Assembly: GCA_018242585.1 (NCBI GenBank) | Contig: JAFEBQ010000001.1 | Span: 1-40,955 of the forward strand | Length of the DNA: 40,955 nt | Direction: 5' to 3' | Source of the DNA: Planctomycetota bacterium | GTDB lineage: Bacteria; Planctomycetota; Planctomycetia; Pirellulales; PNKZ01 | Shown: positions 9,647-17,811 of the stretch, in pieces | Position numbering within the stretch: position 1 is the first letter of the stretch | How the letters are laid out: each line of letters opens with the position of its first letter | Notes under the pieces: generated by a model | Seen by the model: only the letters and a program-made list of their open reading frames with translations | Told to the model about the DNA's origin: nothing | The model's database searches: none | Position numbers and translations under genes: made by a program

Positions 9647-11875
9647 TTAATACTTGCGCTGGTAGGCGCCAGGCGCCGCGGCGGCTGGCATTTGTGTCTG
9701 CTGGACTTCCGGCTGGATCACCGGCACTGGCAGATTTGACGGCGTGAGCAGCGTCGCCCCGGGCAGCGTTTCGCTTCGGTCGGGGCCGTCGAAGGCCGTC
9801 CAGATTTTGGTCTGCTTCTGCAAGTCGGCAATGTACTGGTCGACTTGGGCGTCGGTTCGATCTTTCTTCATGTTCTTGCGGATGTCGGCCTGGACGTCGG
9901 CAAAGGGCTTGCGGCCGGCATCCTTGCGCTCGATCACTCGCACGATATGGAAGCCTTGCTTGTCTTCGAGGATCGGACTCATCTGCCCAGCCGGCAGCGT
10001 GAACACCGCCTGCTCAATGGCTTCCGAGGCCAGACTGCCGCGCGTGGTCCAATCGATCGCGCCACCGTCACGAGCCGACGAGTTCTGGCTGGCCGTGCGC
10101 GCCACGATGGCGAATGGTTCGCCGCGCAGCACTCGATTGCCCGCCTCGGCAATCATGCGGTAAGCCTCGTTCCTGTTCGGGGTGCGATCGAAGCGAATCG
10201 TGATCTGTTCCCAACGTGACTTCGCCTTATAGTCGTATTCATCCTTGTGCTGCTCGTAAAAGGCGAGTTGGTTCTCCAACGGAACGTCTTCGTCGCTCTT
10301 TACTTTCTGGCGGACAAAGTCCTGGGCCAGCATCCGATCGACGAATAACCGTCGCTGGTGATCGAGCGAACTGCCGTTCTCGCGCAGCTTGGCGTCGATC
10401 TCGGCGGCGTTCTTGGCGCCAGCGCGGACGATCACGCGCGGTATTTCGCGCTCGTCGAATACTTCGCCCAACTTTTCATTGATTTTCTTGATCGCTTCCG
10501 CCGCCACCTTGCGCTTGGCTTCGTTGCAAATCACCTTGGTCTGGATCAACTGTTCGAGTTGCTGCTTGGCCAATTGCATGCGGATATCGTCGAGCTTGTC
10601 CTGCGGAATGCGCCCCGCCGCGTTCGACAGCCGTTCATTCACCGTGCCGATCACGTCGCGCCATTGAATGACTTCGTTTCCCACGCGGGCCACAATGCGC
10701 GAGCCGTCCCAGTTCACGATGTCGGCCGGCTTGACTTCTTTGAACGTCTCGGCTTGCACCTGGGGCGGCTGATCGGTGGGAGCGGACTGACCTGTGGCAA
10801 TTGGTGGTCCCGGCACAACTGGTTGGCCTGGGGGTAACTGTTGGTTCGGCACGGCAGGTTGCCCGGGAGGCGCAAACTGTGCATGGGGGGGAGCCTGATT
10901 CACCGGCGGCGTTTGATTCGGCGGCACCAGCGGCGTGTTGTTAGCAACCAGAACTGGCTGTCCCGCGAGCGGAGGCACGGCGCCGGGCGCGGCAACAACA
11001 GGTGGTGCGTAACCTGCGGGGGCATAACCATTCGGCGCTCCTGCGCCGCCTGCATCAGAAGTTGCCGGTGGCAGAGGCCTCGTCGGTGCTTGAGCGGGCG
11101 GCATCAATGCCGCCGACTGTGCAGGTGGCGCAGCCTGGTACTGGGGCACTGGCGGATAAGCGGCAGTCGTCGGCTGCGACGCGCTTGGCTGCTGTGTGTT
11201 GAGAGCAGGCTGTGGCAACGTGTTGGCCGGCGGCACAAGCATGGGCTGGGTGACCGCTGGCGATAATGGCGGCGAGGTTTCGGTTGTCGCCGCTTCCACG
11301 CTCACCCCCGTCGGAATCGCTACTGCGGGTGCGGCCGCATAGCCCGGCGCGACGGGTCGTTGATAGGGCGGCAATGTGTACGATGGTGGCACATAGCCCG
11401 AGCCGCTGGCCGGCTGGGTGGTGACCGGCCGACCGGGCGGGCCAGATTGCGAACCTGCCGGCGCGCTCGTGGACGAGATCGATGTTCCAGGCGCCGCATA
11501 CGCGGGTTGCGGAGGGACGCCCGCTTGAACCCCGGCGTTCGCACCAATGGGCGAGGTGCTGGGCCAAGCCGCCGGGCGTGTCGCCGCTGGCGGAATCAGG
11601 GCCGGTTGGCCCGCGGGATTTGACTGATTCATTGGGCCCTGGCCCGGCATCACCACGCCAGGCTGCGCGTACCCAGGGGCATATCGTGGCATCATCGGCT
11701 GGGCATAACCGCCGCCATAGCCCGGCGTTGTGCCGCCGTAGTAGGGCGAATTGAACTGCTGTTGAGCAATCACCGCCTCGGTTGCGCCGGTCAACGCCAG
11801 CGAAGCGAGCGCGGCTTGAAACAGCCGGCTACGAGCCTCGGCGCGCAATGGTCGTGGTAACAGCCGCGACAACAT
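9647..11875 (-). CDS. Secreted parvulin-type peptidyl-prolyl isomerase with long Pro/Ala/Gln-rich segment
   Basis: A 742-residue exported folding factor of the SurA/PpiC type. A leader (SRLFQAALASLALTGATEAVIA, residues about 16-37) is followed by about 340 residues rich in Pro, Ala, Gln, Tyr and Gly, with no visible fold. A SurA-like N-domain (about 381-543, with VGNEVIQWRDV and QLEQLIQTKVI) leads to the parvulin domain (about 552-655), shown by ITIRFDRTPNRNEA, FAIVARTASQ.SSARDGGAIDW and LEDKQGFHIVRVIERK. A second Pro/Gln-rich tail ends the protein. It should help fold proteins outside the inner membrane. ATG 11875 is preferred because the leader starts there, although its ribosome site is weak. 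A GTG 15 bases upstream (11890) with GGAAAG before it is an alternative. The further upstream frame looks non-coding. Confidence 0.85.
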   Translation of the reverse strand: MLSRLLPRPLRAEARSRLFQAALASLALTGATEAVIAQQQFNSPYYGGTTPGYGGGYAQPMMPRYAPGYAQPGVVMPGQGPMNQSNPAGQPALIPPAATRPAAWPSTSPIGANAGVQAGVPPQPAYAAPGTSISSTSAPAGSQSGPPGRPVTTQPASGSGYVPPSYTLPPYQRPVAPGYAAAPAVAIPTGVSVEAATTETSPPLSPAVTQPMLVPPANTLPQPALNTQQPSASQPTTAAYPPVPQYQAAPPAQSAALMPPAQAPTRPLPPATSDAGGAGAPNGYAPAGYAPPVVAAPGAVPPLAGQPVLVANNTPLVPPNQTPPVNQAPPHAQFAPPGQPAVPNQQLPPGQPVVPGPPIATGQSAPTDQPPQVQAETFKEVKPADIVNWDGSRIVARVGNEVIQWRDVIGTVNERLSNAAGRIPQDKLDDIRMQLAKQQLEQLIQTKVICNEAKRKVAAEAIKKINEKLGEVFDEREIPRVIVRAGAKNAAEIDAKLRENGSSLDHQRRLFVDRMLAQDFVRQKVKSDEDVPLENQLAFYEQHKDEYDYKAKSRWEQITIRFDRTPNRNEAYRMIAEAGNRVLRGEPFAIVARTASQNSSARDGGAIDWTTRGSLASEAIEQAVFTLPAGQMSPILEDKQGFHIVRVIERKDAGRKPFADVQADIRKNMKKDRTDAQVDQYIADLQKQTKIWTAFDGPDRSETLPGATLLTPSNLPVPVIQPEVQQTQMPAAAAPGAYQRKY

Positions 11876-12348
11876 CAGGTACGGCAACACAGTCTTTCCG
11901 TTACAAACGCAGCGGTGCGCAGTGCGCTCGAACGAGCGCGATCGGGGGGCGAGACGTCGGACGGGGCGGGTGGCGACTCGATTGGGAACGACAACTTGTC
12001 GTCGTCGGCTTGTCGCAATTCCGCAGGAGACAAGGTTTTGCAGGGGGCCGGATCGTAGGTAAATCTTCGGCTGACGGCAATTGCAGAATCGAGCAGTTTG
12101 CCGTGACTTTTCCGATGGGGGTGACTGTGCGGCGCTCGCGGGCGCTAATGCTAGCGAGGGATTCAAGTCCAGCGTTCTAACCGCCAGCCACACGCCCCGG
12201 CACGCGAGAAACTGGAGCCGATTCACCGGTTTAGGTTCTGATAGCTTCCGTGAGCCGAACCCCTTCTCTCACTTGCTTAAAGGACGTAAAGTTGGATAGC
12301 TTGAGAGTGTTGAAGGTTTGCCGACTAAATTATGGAACTTGTCGCCCC
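11876..12348. other. Gene-free divergent intergenic region
   Basis: These 473 bases separate the minus-strand parvulin gene from the plus-strand FmdB-type gene. Open frames here lack family resemblance and overlap each other, so I do not call a gene. Promoters for both neighbours should lie here. The part from about 12180 to 12348 is AT-richer than its surroundings, but I find no well-spaced -35/-10 pair. Confidence 0.5.
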
Positions 12349-12690
12349 ATGCCAACTTACGACTACGTCTGTGATGCGTGTGACCATCGGTTCGAGTTGT
12401 TTCACTCGATTCGCGACGAACCGAAAAAGAAGTGCCCCAACTGTGGTAAAAACAAGCTCCGCCGCCTGATCGGCACCGGGGCGGCCATCGTCTTCAAAGG
12501 ATCGGGCTTCTACCAGACCGACTACCGGAGCGACTCGTATCGCAAGGCGGCCGAGGCCGACAAGCCAGCGTCATCAACCAACAGCGCGGAAAGCAAGTCC
12601 GAGGCCAAGACCGAAGCCAAGAGCGAACCCAAGCCGGCCAAGGGGGAATCGGCCGCCCCCGGCAAGAAGAAGCACAAGCCGAAGAACTAG
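12349..12690 (+). CDS. FmdB family zinc-ribbon protein
   Basis: A 113-residue protein opening with the FmdB hallmark MPTYDYVCDACDHRFELFHS. Two CxxC knuckles (C8-C11 and C29-C32, CDAC and CPNC) form a zinc ribbon. The next motif, IGTGAAIVFKGSGFYQTDYR, is the family's second conserved block. The rest (about 70-113) is a disordered Lys/Ala/Glu/Ser tail ending GKKKHKPKN. FmdB proteins are small putative regulators or ribosome-associated zinc ribbons; none has a settled role in planctomycetes. ATG 12349 gives the exact family start; no strong ribosome site is seen. It is followed 51 bases later by yacG on the same strand, another small zinc protein, so they may be co-transcribed. Confidence 0.92.
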   Translation: MPTYDYVCDACDHRFELFHSIRDEPKKKCPNCGKNKLRRLIGTGAAIVFKGSGFYQTDYRSDSYRKAAEADKPASSTNSAESKSEAKTEAKSEPKPAKGESAAPGKKKHKPKN

Positions 12691-12741
12691 ACTGCGCGTC
12701 GCGCGCCGGTCCACGCCGAGCCCCCGTGAGCATTGCCAGCG

Positions 12742-12912
12742 ATGATGACTTGCCCGATCTGTCAGGCGGAATTCGACGAGCAGCAGTCCAAGTCGCTGCC
12801 GTTTTGCAGTCCGCGCTGTAAGCAGATTGATTTCGGCCGCTGGCTGGGCGAGGAGTACAGCCTGCCCATCGAACGCGACGAAGACGACGGCGATCCCGCG
12901 TCGGTCAATTAG
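12742..12912 (+). CDS. yacG: DNA gyrase inhibitor YacG (small zinc protein)
   Basis: A 56-residue frame easily missed because of its size. It carries four zinc cysteines, CPIC (residues 4-7) and CSPRC (22-26), followed by KQIDFGRWLGEEYSLP, the conserved YacG signature, and an acidic tail. In E. coli YacG binds GyrB and blocks gyrase from binding DNA; the same activity is inferred here from family only. Two ATG codons stand in tandem (12742 and 12745), and either could be the start. It follows the FmdB gene by 51 bases. The match to the family is strong across the whole length. Confidence 0.9.
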   Translation: MMTCPICQAEFDEQQSKSLPFCSPRCKQIDFGRWLGEEYSLPIERDEDDGDPASVN

Positions 12913-13085
12913 CGCGGCGACGGCGGCGCACTTCCTGCTCCACTCGCAAGTGCTAGCACCCCTGCCGCAACGCAAAACCAAGCAAAAATCGTTGCGTCGT
13001 CGACTCCGGTGCGTAAGATGAACGCGCATCGCCCCGGCAGGAGACACCAGTTTTCGCACGCCCCGCAGGTTGAAGGAGCAACGTC

Positions 13086-13481
13086 ATGGTGCAACTCGCA
13101 CAGGGATGGGAACTTGAAGTCGAACGTGGCCCCGAATGGTTGTTTGTCCACATCCGCTGCACGCCCGAAGGCGCTTTGGCCGTGCCGCCGTTGGCCGACA
13201 CGGTCTGGCAGATCCTCGAACAGCATATGACCTATCGCGTGGTCCTCGAGTGCGACGAGTTGAATCTGTTGCACTCGATGCTGATTGGCGAGTTGATGAC
13301 GCTCAATCGGCGCGTGGCCGCGCATGGCGGGACGATGCGCCTCTGCGGGCTGTCGGACGAGAATCGCATTGTGCTACGGCACTGCCGGCTGGACCGCCAC
13401 TTCCCGCATAACCTCGATCGAACCGAGGCGGTGATGGGGACTCGGCATGTTCGCCCGCGGCCACGTCCTTCGGCGAAATAG
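13086..13481 (+). CDS. STAS domain protein (anti-sigma-factor antagonist-like)
   Basis: A 131-residue protein that is one STAS domain with a basic tail. Strand and helix pattern: VHIRCTPEG, then a helix LADTVWQILEQHM, the strand YRVVLECDELNLLHSMLIGELMTLNRRVAAHGG and MRLCGLSDENRIVLRHCRLDRHF. The middle stretch corresponds to the part of SpoIIAA-like proteins that holds the phosphorylated Ser/Thr; here the line reads DELNLLHSMLIGEL, with Ser in the expected area. STAS proteins usually bind anti-sigma factors or take part in switch complexes; no partner kinase or phosphatase gene is next to it, so the role is open. Start ATG 13086 has a good GGAG site about eight bases upstream. Confidence 0.8.
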   Translation: MVQLAQGWELEVERGPEWLFVHIRCTPEGALAVPPLADTVWQILEQHMTYRVVLECDELNLLHSMLIGELMTLNRRVAAHGGTMRLCGLSDENRIVLRHCRLDRHFPHNLDRTEAVMGTRHVRPRPRPSAK

Positions 13482-13516
13482 CGCTCACGCGAGAATCGTC
13501 ACGCGGAAGAGTCAGA

Positions 13517-13540
13517 AACCTCTCACGTAAGTCAGAGGTT
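13517..13540. repeat. Short inverted repeat between convergent genes
   Basis: The arms AACCTCT (13517-13523) and AGAGGTT (13534-13540) pair around a 10-base loop. The stem reaches the stop codon of the BON gene and lies 36 bases after the STAS stop. There is no U-run, so it is at best a weak bidirectional terminator. Confidence 0.45.
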
Positions 13541-13794
13541 CAGCTCCACTGCACTTCCAACTCGTTGTCGATCTGCCGCACGCCTTCGATGCGGCGGAGC
13601 GCCTCTTGCGCCATCTGCTTCTGAAAGAAGCTGTTCACCACGCCCTTGAGCGTGATTTGCCCTTGTCGGGCTTCGAGCCGCACTTTCCGCTTGGGCAGGT
13701 GCGGATTGTTAACGATCGCGGTCGTGGCCCGATCGATCAATTGCTGATCGACCGCGGGAGCAACGTGAGTCGAAGCGTCCGAAACGATAGTCAT
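13540..13794 (-). CDS. Small BON domain protein
   Basis: An 84-residue protein consisting of one BON domain. It shows the helix DQQLIDRATTAIVNN, the strand RKVRLEARQGQITLKGVVNSFFQKQMAQEALRRI and the closing GVRQIDNELEVQ. BON domains bind membranes or other proteins and appear in OsmY-like stress proteins. This one has no signal peptide when started at ATG 13794, so it is probably cytoplasmic. The start is supported by GAGGT about eight bases upstream; the longer frame adds a non-homologous stretch. It converges with the STAS gene. The function cannot be stated beyond the domain. Confidence 0.85.
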   Translation of the reverse strand: MTIVSDASTHVAPAVDQQLIDRATTAIVNNPHLPKRKVRLEARQGQITLKGVVNSFFQKQMAQEALRRIEGVRQIDNELEVQWS

Positions 13795-13977
13795 GTGCGT
13801 TACCTCGGTCGGCGGGAGATGCGGGCGGGTGACAGCGAATCCCCGCTGTCCTAAGGCCGGCATCGGTTCCATCGACCTCGCCAGCACGGCGACCGCAGGT
13901 AACACTCGATAAACTGCGAAGATTTTGCCGATTGCCGGCGACCGTGACGGTTGTGCCGACGATGAGGGCACTTTTCC

Positions 13978-14055
13978 GTCATTCCCGCGCAGGCGGGAAT
14001 CTAGGCGTTGTGGCTATCTATCCCGGTTCCGGCCTGCGCGTGGATGACGGCCTGG
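13978..14055. repeat. REP/REPIN-like pair of inverted GC-rich palindromes
   Basis: The first unit (13978-14004) contains ATTCCCGCGCAGGCGGGAAT, a near-perfect hairpin in the widely scattered TCATTCCCGC...GCGGGAAT family. About 25 bases later GGCCTGCGCGTGGATGACGG is a degenerate inverse partner. Two opposed REP units form a REPIN-like structure in the gap between the BON gene and the methanopterin operon. Confidence 0.65.
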
Positions 14056-14086
14056 ATCGGCACGCCACAACGAGTTGAAAATCGCT

Positions 14087-15658
14087 CTAGTAGTCGACAG
14101 CGATTAGCGCACCACGATTCGCGGGCCGTGCGATCACCACCTCAACATCTTCGCCCTTGGCAATCGACAGTCGATCGACCAGATCCCGGGCCGCTGTTTC
14201 ACTGGCGGCCACCAGTGCCAGCGTCGGCCCCCACGACGATTGAGCGCCGCCGCGAACACCGGCTTGTTGCAGCCAGGCAATCCAGCGCGCTGTCCAGGCA
14301 TGGAACGGAACCCCTTGCTGATGCCGAGCAAAGCAATTGCCCGCCAGGATGCTGAAGCGGTGCAACGATTCGTTAAACGTGTTCACATCCGCGCGCTGGG
14401 CCGCCGGCACGATATCCAGCGTAGCCAGCCGCACCAGCTCATTGGTCACCGCCTCGGGCACGGCTGGCAACGTCTCGAACGCTCGCCGTTCGGTATCGCC
14501 CGACAGGCCCGACGCCTCGCGTGGTGTCAGCAGTATCCATCGCCAATCGTCCGGCAGCGCGACGCGCGCAACCAGTTGACCGATCGCGGTTGCGTTGCGC
14601 GACGCGTCGACTGGCTTTCCTGCTTCGATCAGCAAGCCTCCTGAGACAAAACCCAACGTGCCGATGCTCGAGCGACCAGCGCGGCCGGACACCGTGGCCA
14701 ATTCCTCGGCGCTCCGTAACGGCCCGCCGGCCAGCGCATTGCCCCCGGCCACAACGGCCAGCGCTAGTTGCGTGCCGACGCCCAGCCCGATGTGCTGCCG
14801 TGGCGTTTCCATGATTTGTGCATGACAACCCGGCAAGTCCGCCAGCCAACCCGCTTGCTGTGCCCGGCGCAGCGCCGCCTCGGCGACCGACGCGAGCGGG
14901 CCCTCGGCGGAAAGCCTGTCGGCTAAGGTGAGTTCAACAACCACGCTCGGCTCGCTAACCATCGCGCCCAGCCCGCCGAATGCCGGCACATTAGGCTGAC
15001 CGAACGAGAACATGCCAAAGTGCAGCCGGCTGCCCGTCTCGACACGCACGCGCCGCGGCCGACCGGCGCTGATTGAGCCGAGTTCTTGAGGCAAAACGCC
15101 CAGCGTCCCGGCCACGTGATTGGCCAGCAAGTCCCAAGCGCGCTGCTCGGCCGTGCCACCGGTTTTTCGCACCAGCGGCGCCAAACGTCGAAACTCGGCA
15201 ACGATCTCCTCGCCCGGCAACAGCTTCACCCGCGTCGCGGCGATGGCCGCTTCCAGAATCGCATGCTTCGCTCGATTGAACCCCCAAAAGTCGCGCAGCG
15301 CCCCCTGGGCCGTCACCTCGGTGCGAACTTCCACCCGCGCTTGAGACGCATCGATCTCGACCACGCGCAGCGCGAACCAGCGACACGTATCGGCCAAGAC
15401 AGGAACTTCGACCCCTGCGACTCGTTCCAGTTTGGGCATTTCGGCTATCGCGTTGATCGCCGCTCGCGCGGTCAATTCCACGTCGTCAATGATGTGAAAC
15501 GTCGCGACGCCGGTCTCTTGCAGGTTCGCCAGCGTCTTCGATCCCTGGAACGGACGCAGCAGGAAGTGGGTCTGCCCCTCATCGACCACGGGGCCTAGCG
15601 GCGCCAGGTTCACCTGTCCGGTGCGATCGACCGTGATGATCAAACCTTCGACAATCAC
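14087..15658 (-). CDS. DUF447 / beta-RFAP synthase fusion (tetrahydromethanopterin biosynthesis)
   Basis: A 523-residue two-domain protein. Residues about 1-185 match DUF447, a flavin-binding-like family (MIVEGLIITVDRTG, LRPFQGSKTLANL, FWGFNRAKHAILEAAI). Residues about 203-523 match beta-ribofuranosylaminobenzene 5'-phosphate synthase, a GHMP-kinase relative that joins 4-aminobenzoate to PRPP with loss of CO2 and pyrophosphate, the entry step of H4MPT synthesis. Its marks are RVETGSRLHFGMFSFG, the Gly loop GLGVGTQ (291-297), GRAGRSSIGTLGFVSGG and a closing GAQSSWGPTLALV. It is the last gene of a minus-strand operon, 42 bases after pabA, whose product helps make its substrate. Start is GTG with a weak ribosome site. 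The fusion is inferred from one uninterrupted frame. The role of the DUF447 half is unknown. Confidence 0.88.
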   Translation of the reverse strand: MIVEGLIITVDRTGQVNLAPLGPVVDEGQTHFLLRPFQGSKTLANLQETGVATFHIIDDVELTARAAINAIAEMPKLERVAGVEVPVLADTCRWFALRVVEIDASQARVEVRTEVTAQGALRDFWGFNRAKHAILEAAIAATRVKLLPGEEIVAEFRRLAPLVRKTGGTAEQRAWDLLANHVAGTLGVLPQELGSISAGRPRRVRVETGSRLHFGMFSFGQPNVPAFGGLGAMVSEPSVVVELTLADRLSAEGPLASVAEAALRRAQQAGWLADLPGCHAQIMETPRQHIGLGVGTQLALAVVAGGNALAGGPLRSAEELATVSGRAGRSSIGTLGFVSGGLLIEAGKPVDASRNATAIGQLVARVALPDDWRWILLTPREASGLSGDTERRAFETLPAVPEAVTNELVRLATLDIVPAAQRADVNTFNESLHRFSILAGNCFARHQQGVPFHAWTARWIAWLQQAGVRGGAQSSWGPTLALVAASETAARDLVDRLSIAKGEDVEVVIARPANRGALIAVDY

Positions 15659-15700
15659 AATGCCGCTCGCGATGAAAGGAATTCCACGCCGTCAACTCGT

Positions 15701-16381
15701 TCAGAACGTCACCGGGGCCGTCGGCAACGGGTAAGCCGGGCGCGACGCGACGCGCAACTCGCGCATGGCCCCGGTCAACTCGCCGGGCGTCTTTCCGCCG
15801 GCGACGCTGCGCACGCCCGCCAAGCGCAGAAAGTTCGCCAGCATTTCATAGCCGTATTCGGTCAAGATCGACTCGGGATGGAACTGCACGCCAACGATTG
15901 GCAACTCGCGATGCGCGACAGCCATGATTACGCCATCGTTCGCCCGGGCAGTCACTTCCAGGCACGCGGGCAGTGTCTTCTCATCAGCCACCAGCGAATG
16001 ATACCGGCAAGCCGACAACGGCGACGGCAAGTCCGCGAACAGGCCCCGCCCGGTGTGATGAACCGCCGACGCGCGGCCATGCCGCGGTTGCTCGGCCCGT
16101 ACGATCTTGCCCCCCAAAGCTTGCACAATCGCCTGGTGTCCCAGGCAGACGCCGAGCATTGGCACGCGGCCGACCATCTCACGAATCACGTCAAGCGAAC
16201 AGCCCGCCTGGTCCGGCGCGCACGGTCCCGGCGAGATGACAATCGCCTGTGGTGGCTCATGTTCGAGTACCGCGACGTCAATCACGTCGTTCCGCGCCAC
16301 GACGACGTCTCCGCCGAGGCGCGTCAGATAACGCGCCAGGTTATGCACGAAGCTATCGTAGTTGTCGACAAGCAAGATCAT
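15701..16381 (-). CDS. pabA: Aminodeoxychorismate synthase glutamine amidotransferase subunit
   Basis: This 226-residue class I glutamine amidotransferase releases ammonia for PabB. The front is LLVDNYDSFVHNL. The nucleophile Cys lies in GVCLGHQ, the His/Glu pair in QFHPESI, and the oxyanion region in ISPGP. A C-terminal extension of about 35 residues beyond the usual LANFL end has no known match. Sequence alone cannot fully separate PabA from TrpG; the partner next door is a PabB, so PabA fits best. ATG 16381 overlaps the pabB stop by four bases (ATGA), a sign of translational coupling. In this operon the 4-aminobenzoate probably goes to H4MPT as well as folate. Confidence 0.9.
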   Translation of the reverse strand: MILLVDNYDSFVHNLARYLTRLGGDVVVARNDVIDVAVLEHEPPQAIVISPGPCAPDQAGCSLDVIREMVGRVPMLGVCLGHQAIVQALGGKIVRAEQPRHGRASAVHHTGRGLFADLPSPLSACRYHSLVADEKTLPACLEVTARANDGVIMAVAHRELPIVGVQFHPESILTEYGYEMLANFLRLAGVRSVAGGKTPGELTGAMRELRVASRPAYPLPTAPVTF

Positions 16382-17811
16382 GAGAATGGCCGCAATGCTT
16401 CGAGCAGGCCGGCCGCCTTGTGCCAGGTCTCGTCGTATTCGGCCCGCGGGTCCGATTGGGCGACAATGCCGCCGCCAACCGGGAACTGGTACCAACCACC
16501 GGCGACGGTCAGCGTACGAATCAGAATACTGGAGTCCATCGCCCCGTCATAGCCAAGGTAAAACAGGTTGCCACAGTAAGGCCCGCGGGCGGTCGGTTCG
16601 AGTTCCGAGATGATTTGCATGGCCCGCACCTTGGGCGCGCCGGTGATCGATCCGCCCGGGATCGTGGCTCGCCACAGATCGAGCGGCCCCAACTCGGCGC
16701 GCACCTGGCCGCGCACCGCCGACACCAGGTGTTGCACGAATTCATAGCGTTCGAGCGAGCAAAGTTGCGTCACGTGGACGCTGTCAGGTTGACAGACGCG
16801 CGACAGATCGTTGCGCAACAGGTCAACGATCATCACATTCTCGGCCCGGTCCTTCTCGCTGGCTTGCAGATCGTCGCCGGCGAACAAATCGGCCTCGGCC
16901 CGGGCGGTTCGCGGACGTGTCCCCTTGATCGGGCGCGCTTCGACCGCCCCGTGCGACAGATGCAAGAATCGCTCGGGCGATGCGCTGACAAGCTGTTCGG
17001 CCCCCAGATCGAAATAACCCGAAAACGTGGCCGGGTTGCAACGCCGTAGGTGGCGATAGAGTTCCGGGGCCGGCATCACTGCGGGATACAGCAACCGCTG
17101 TGACAGGTTGACTTGAAAGATGTCGCCAGCCGCGACGTATTCGATGGCTCGCTCGACGGTGCGCAAGTATTGCTCGCGCGAGAAATTGCTGGTTAACCCC
17201 GGAAAGCCAGGCACGGCGAATTGCGGCGCGGTGATGGTTGTCGCATTCGCCTTGGGACGATCATTGGCCGGTGAACTAGGAAACGGCTGCCGATGAAGCA
17301 CGTCGAGAAAGGTTTCGAGCCGCTCCTTGGCGCGCCGCGAGCGCTCGGCGGGCTCGCGGGCCGGCGCTCCTTGCGAGATCAACCACGCCCGGCCGGCCAC
17401 ATGATCCCAGGCCAGCACCACGTCGTAGCAACCCAGCGCCAACAGCGGCAAGCGAAACTCGTCGTGCGCGGCGGCTGGCACAGGTTCGAGCTGACGCCCC
17501 AGGTCATAGCTCACCAGTCCCGCCAACCCTCCCTGAAACGGCGGCAACCCTGGCACTGTCTCGGCCCGCCAGGCGTCGAGCGTCGTCTGCCAACATGGCC
17601 ACGCGGTCGCGGCCTCGTGCGCTTCGATGAACTCGTACGGGTCGGCGGCCAGGAACGAGTAGCGTCCCAACTGGGTGTCGCGCCGTGCGCTGTCAAAGAA
17701 GACGCAATGGGGCAGCGCGGCAAACCGCTGAAAGGCCGCCTCGGTGTCGGGCGCCGGCGAAAGTTCCATGACCAGCGGCGCGCCGGCGATGGTTTCTCGC
17801 GATGCGGCCAT
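16378..17811 (-). CDS. pabB: Aminodeoxychorismate synthase component I
   Basis: A 477-residue chorismate-using enzyme that, with PabA, makes 4-amino-4-deoxychorismate. The chorismate domain fills the C-terminal half: DIFQVNLSQRL, then PIKGTRPRT, EKDRAENVMIVDLLRNDLSRV, GGSITGAPKVRAM and GYDGAMDSSI.IRT. The motif PIKGT with Lys is the PabB form; TrpE has PIAGT, so this is not anthranilate synthase. The N-terminal half (about 10-150) is the usual weakly conserved domain with GGLAGLVSYDLGR. Its ATG overlaps the stop of the DUF6513 gene by one base (TGATG), and its own stop overlaps pabA. Tight coupling in a methanopterin operon suggests dedicated supply of aminobenzoate. Confidence 0.93.
   Translation of the reverse strand: MAASRETIAGAPLVMELSPAPDTEAAFQRFAALPHCVFFDSARRDTQLGRYSFLAADPYEFIEAHEAATAWPCWQTTLDAWRAETVPGLPPFQGGLAGLVSYDLGRQLEPVPAAAHDEFRLPLLALGCYDVVLAWDHVAGRAWLISQGAPAREPAERSRRAKERLETFLDVLHRQPFPSSPANDRPKANATTITAPQFAVPGFPGLTSNFSREQYLRTVERAIEYVAAGDIFQVNLSQRLLYPAVMPAPELYRHLRRCNPATFSGYFDLGAEQLVSASPERFLHLSHGAVEARPIKGTRPRTARAEADLFAGDDLQASEKDRAENVMIVDLLRNDLSRVCQPDSVHVTQLCSLERYEFVQHLVSAVRGQVRAELGPLDLWRATIPGGSITGAPKVRAMQIISELEPTARGPYCGNLFYLGYDGAMDSSILIRTLTVAGGWYQFPVGGGIVAQSDPRAEYDETWHKAAGLLEALRPFS

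Noticed and set aside
11906..12226. Upstream extension of the parvulin gene (about 107 residues)
   Set aside because: It lacks resemblance to the family, has no ribosome site and precedes a good signal peptide, so it is read as intergenic DNA.
16378..17811. Anthranilate synthase (TrpE) as an alternative for pabB
   Set aside because: The PIKGT motif with Lys is the PabB form, and the setting is a methanopterin operon.
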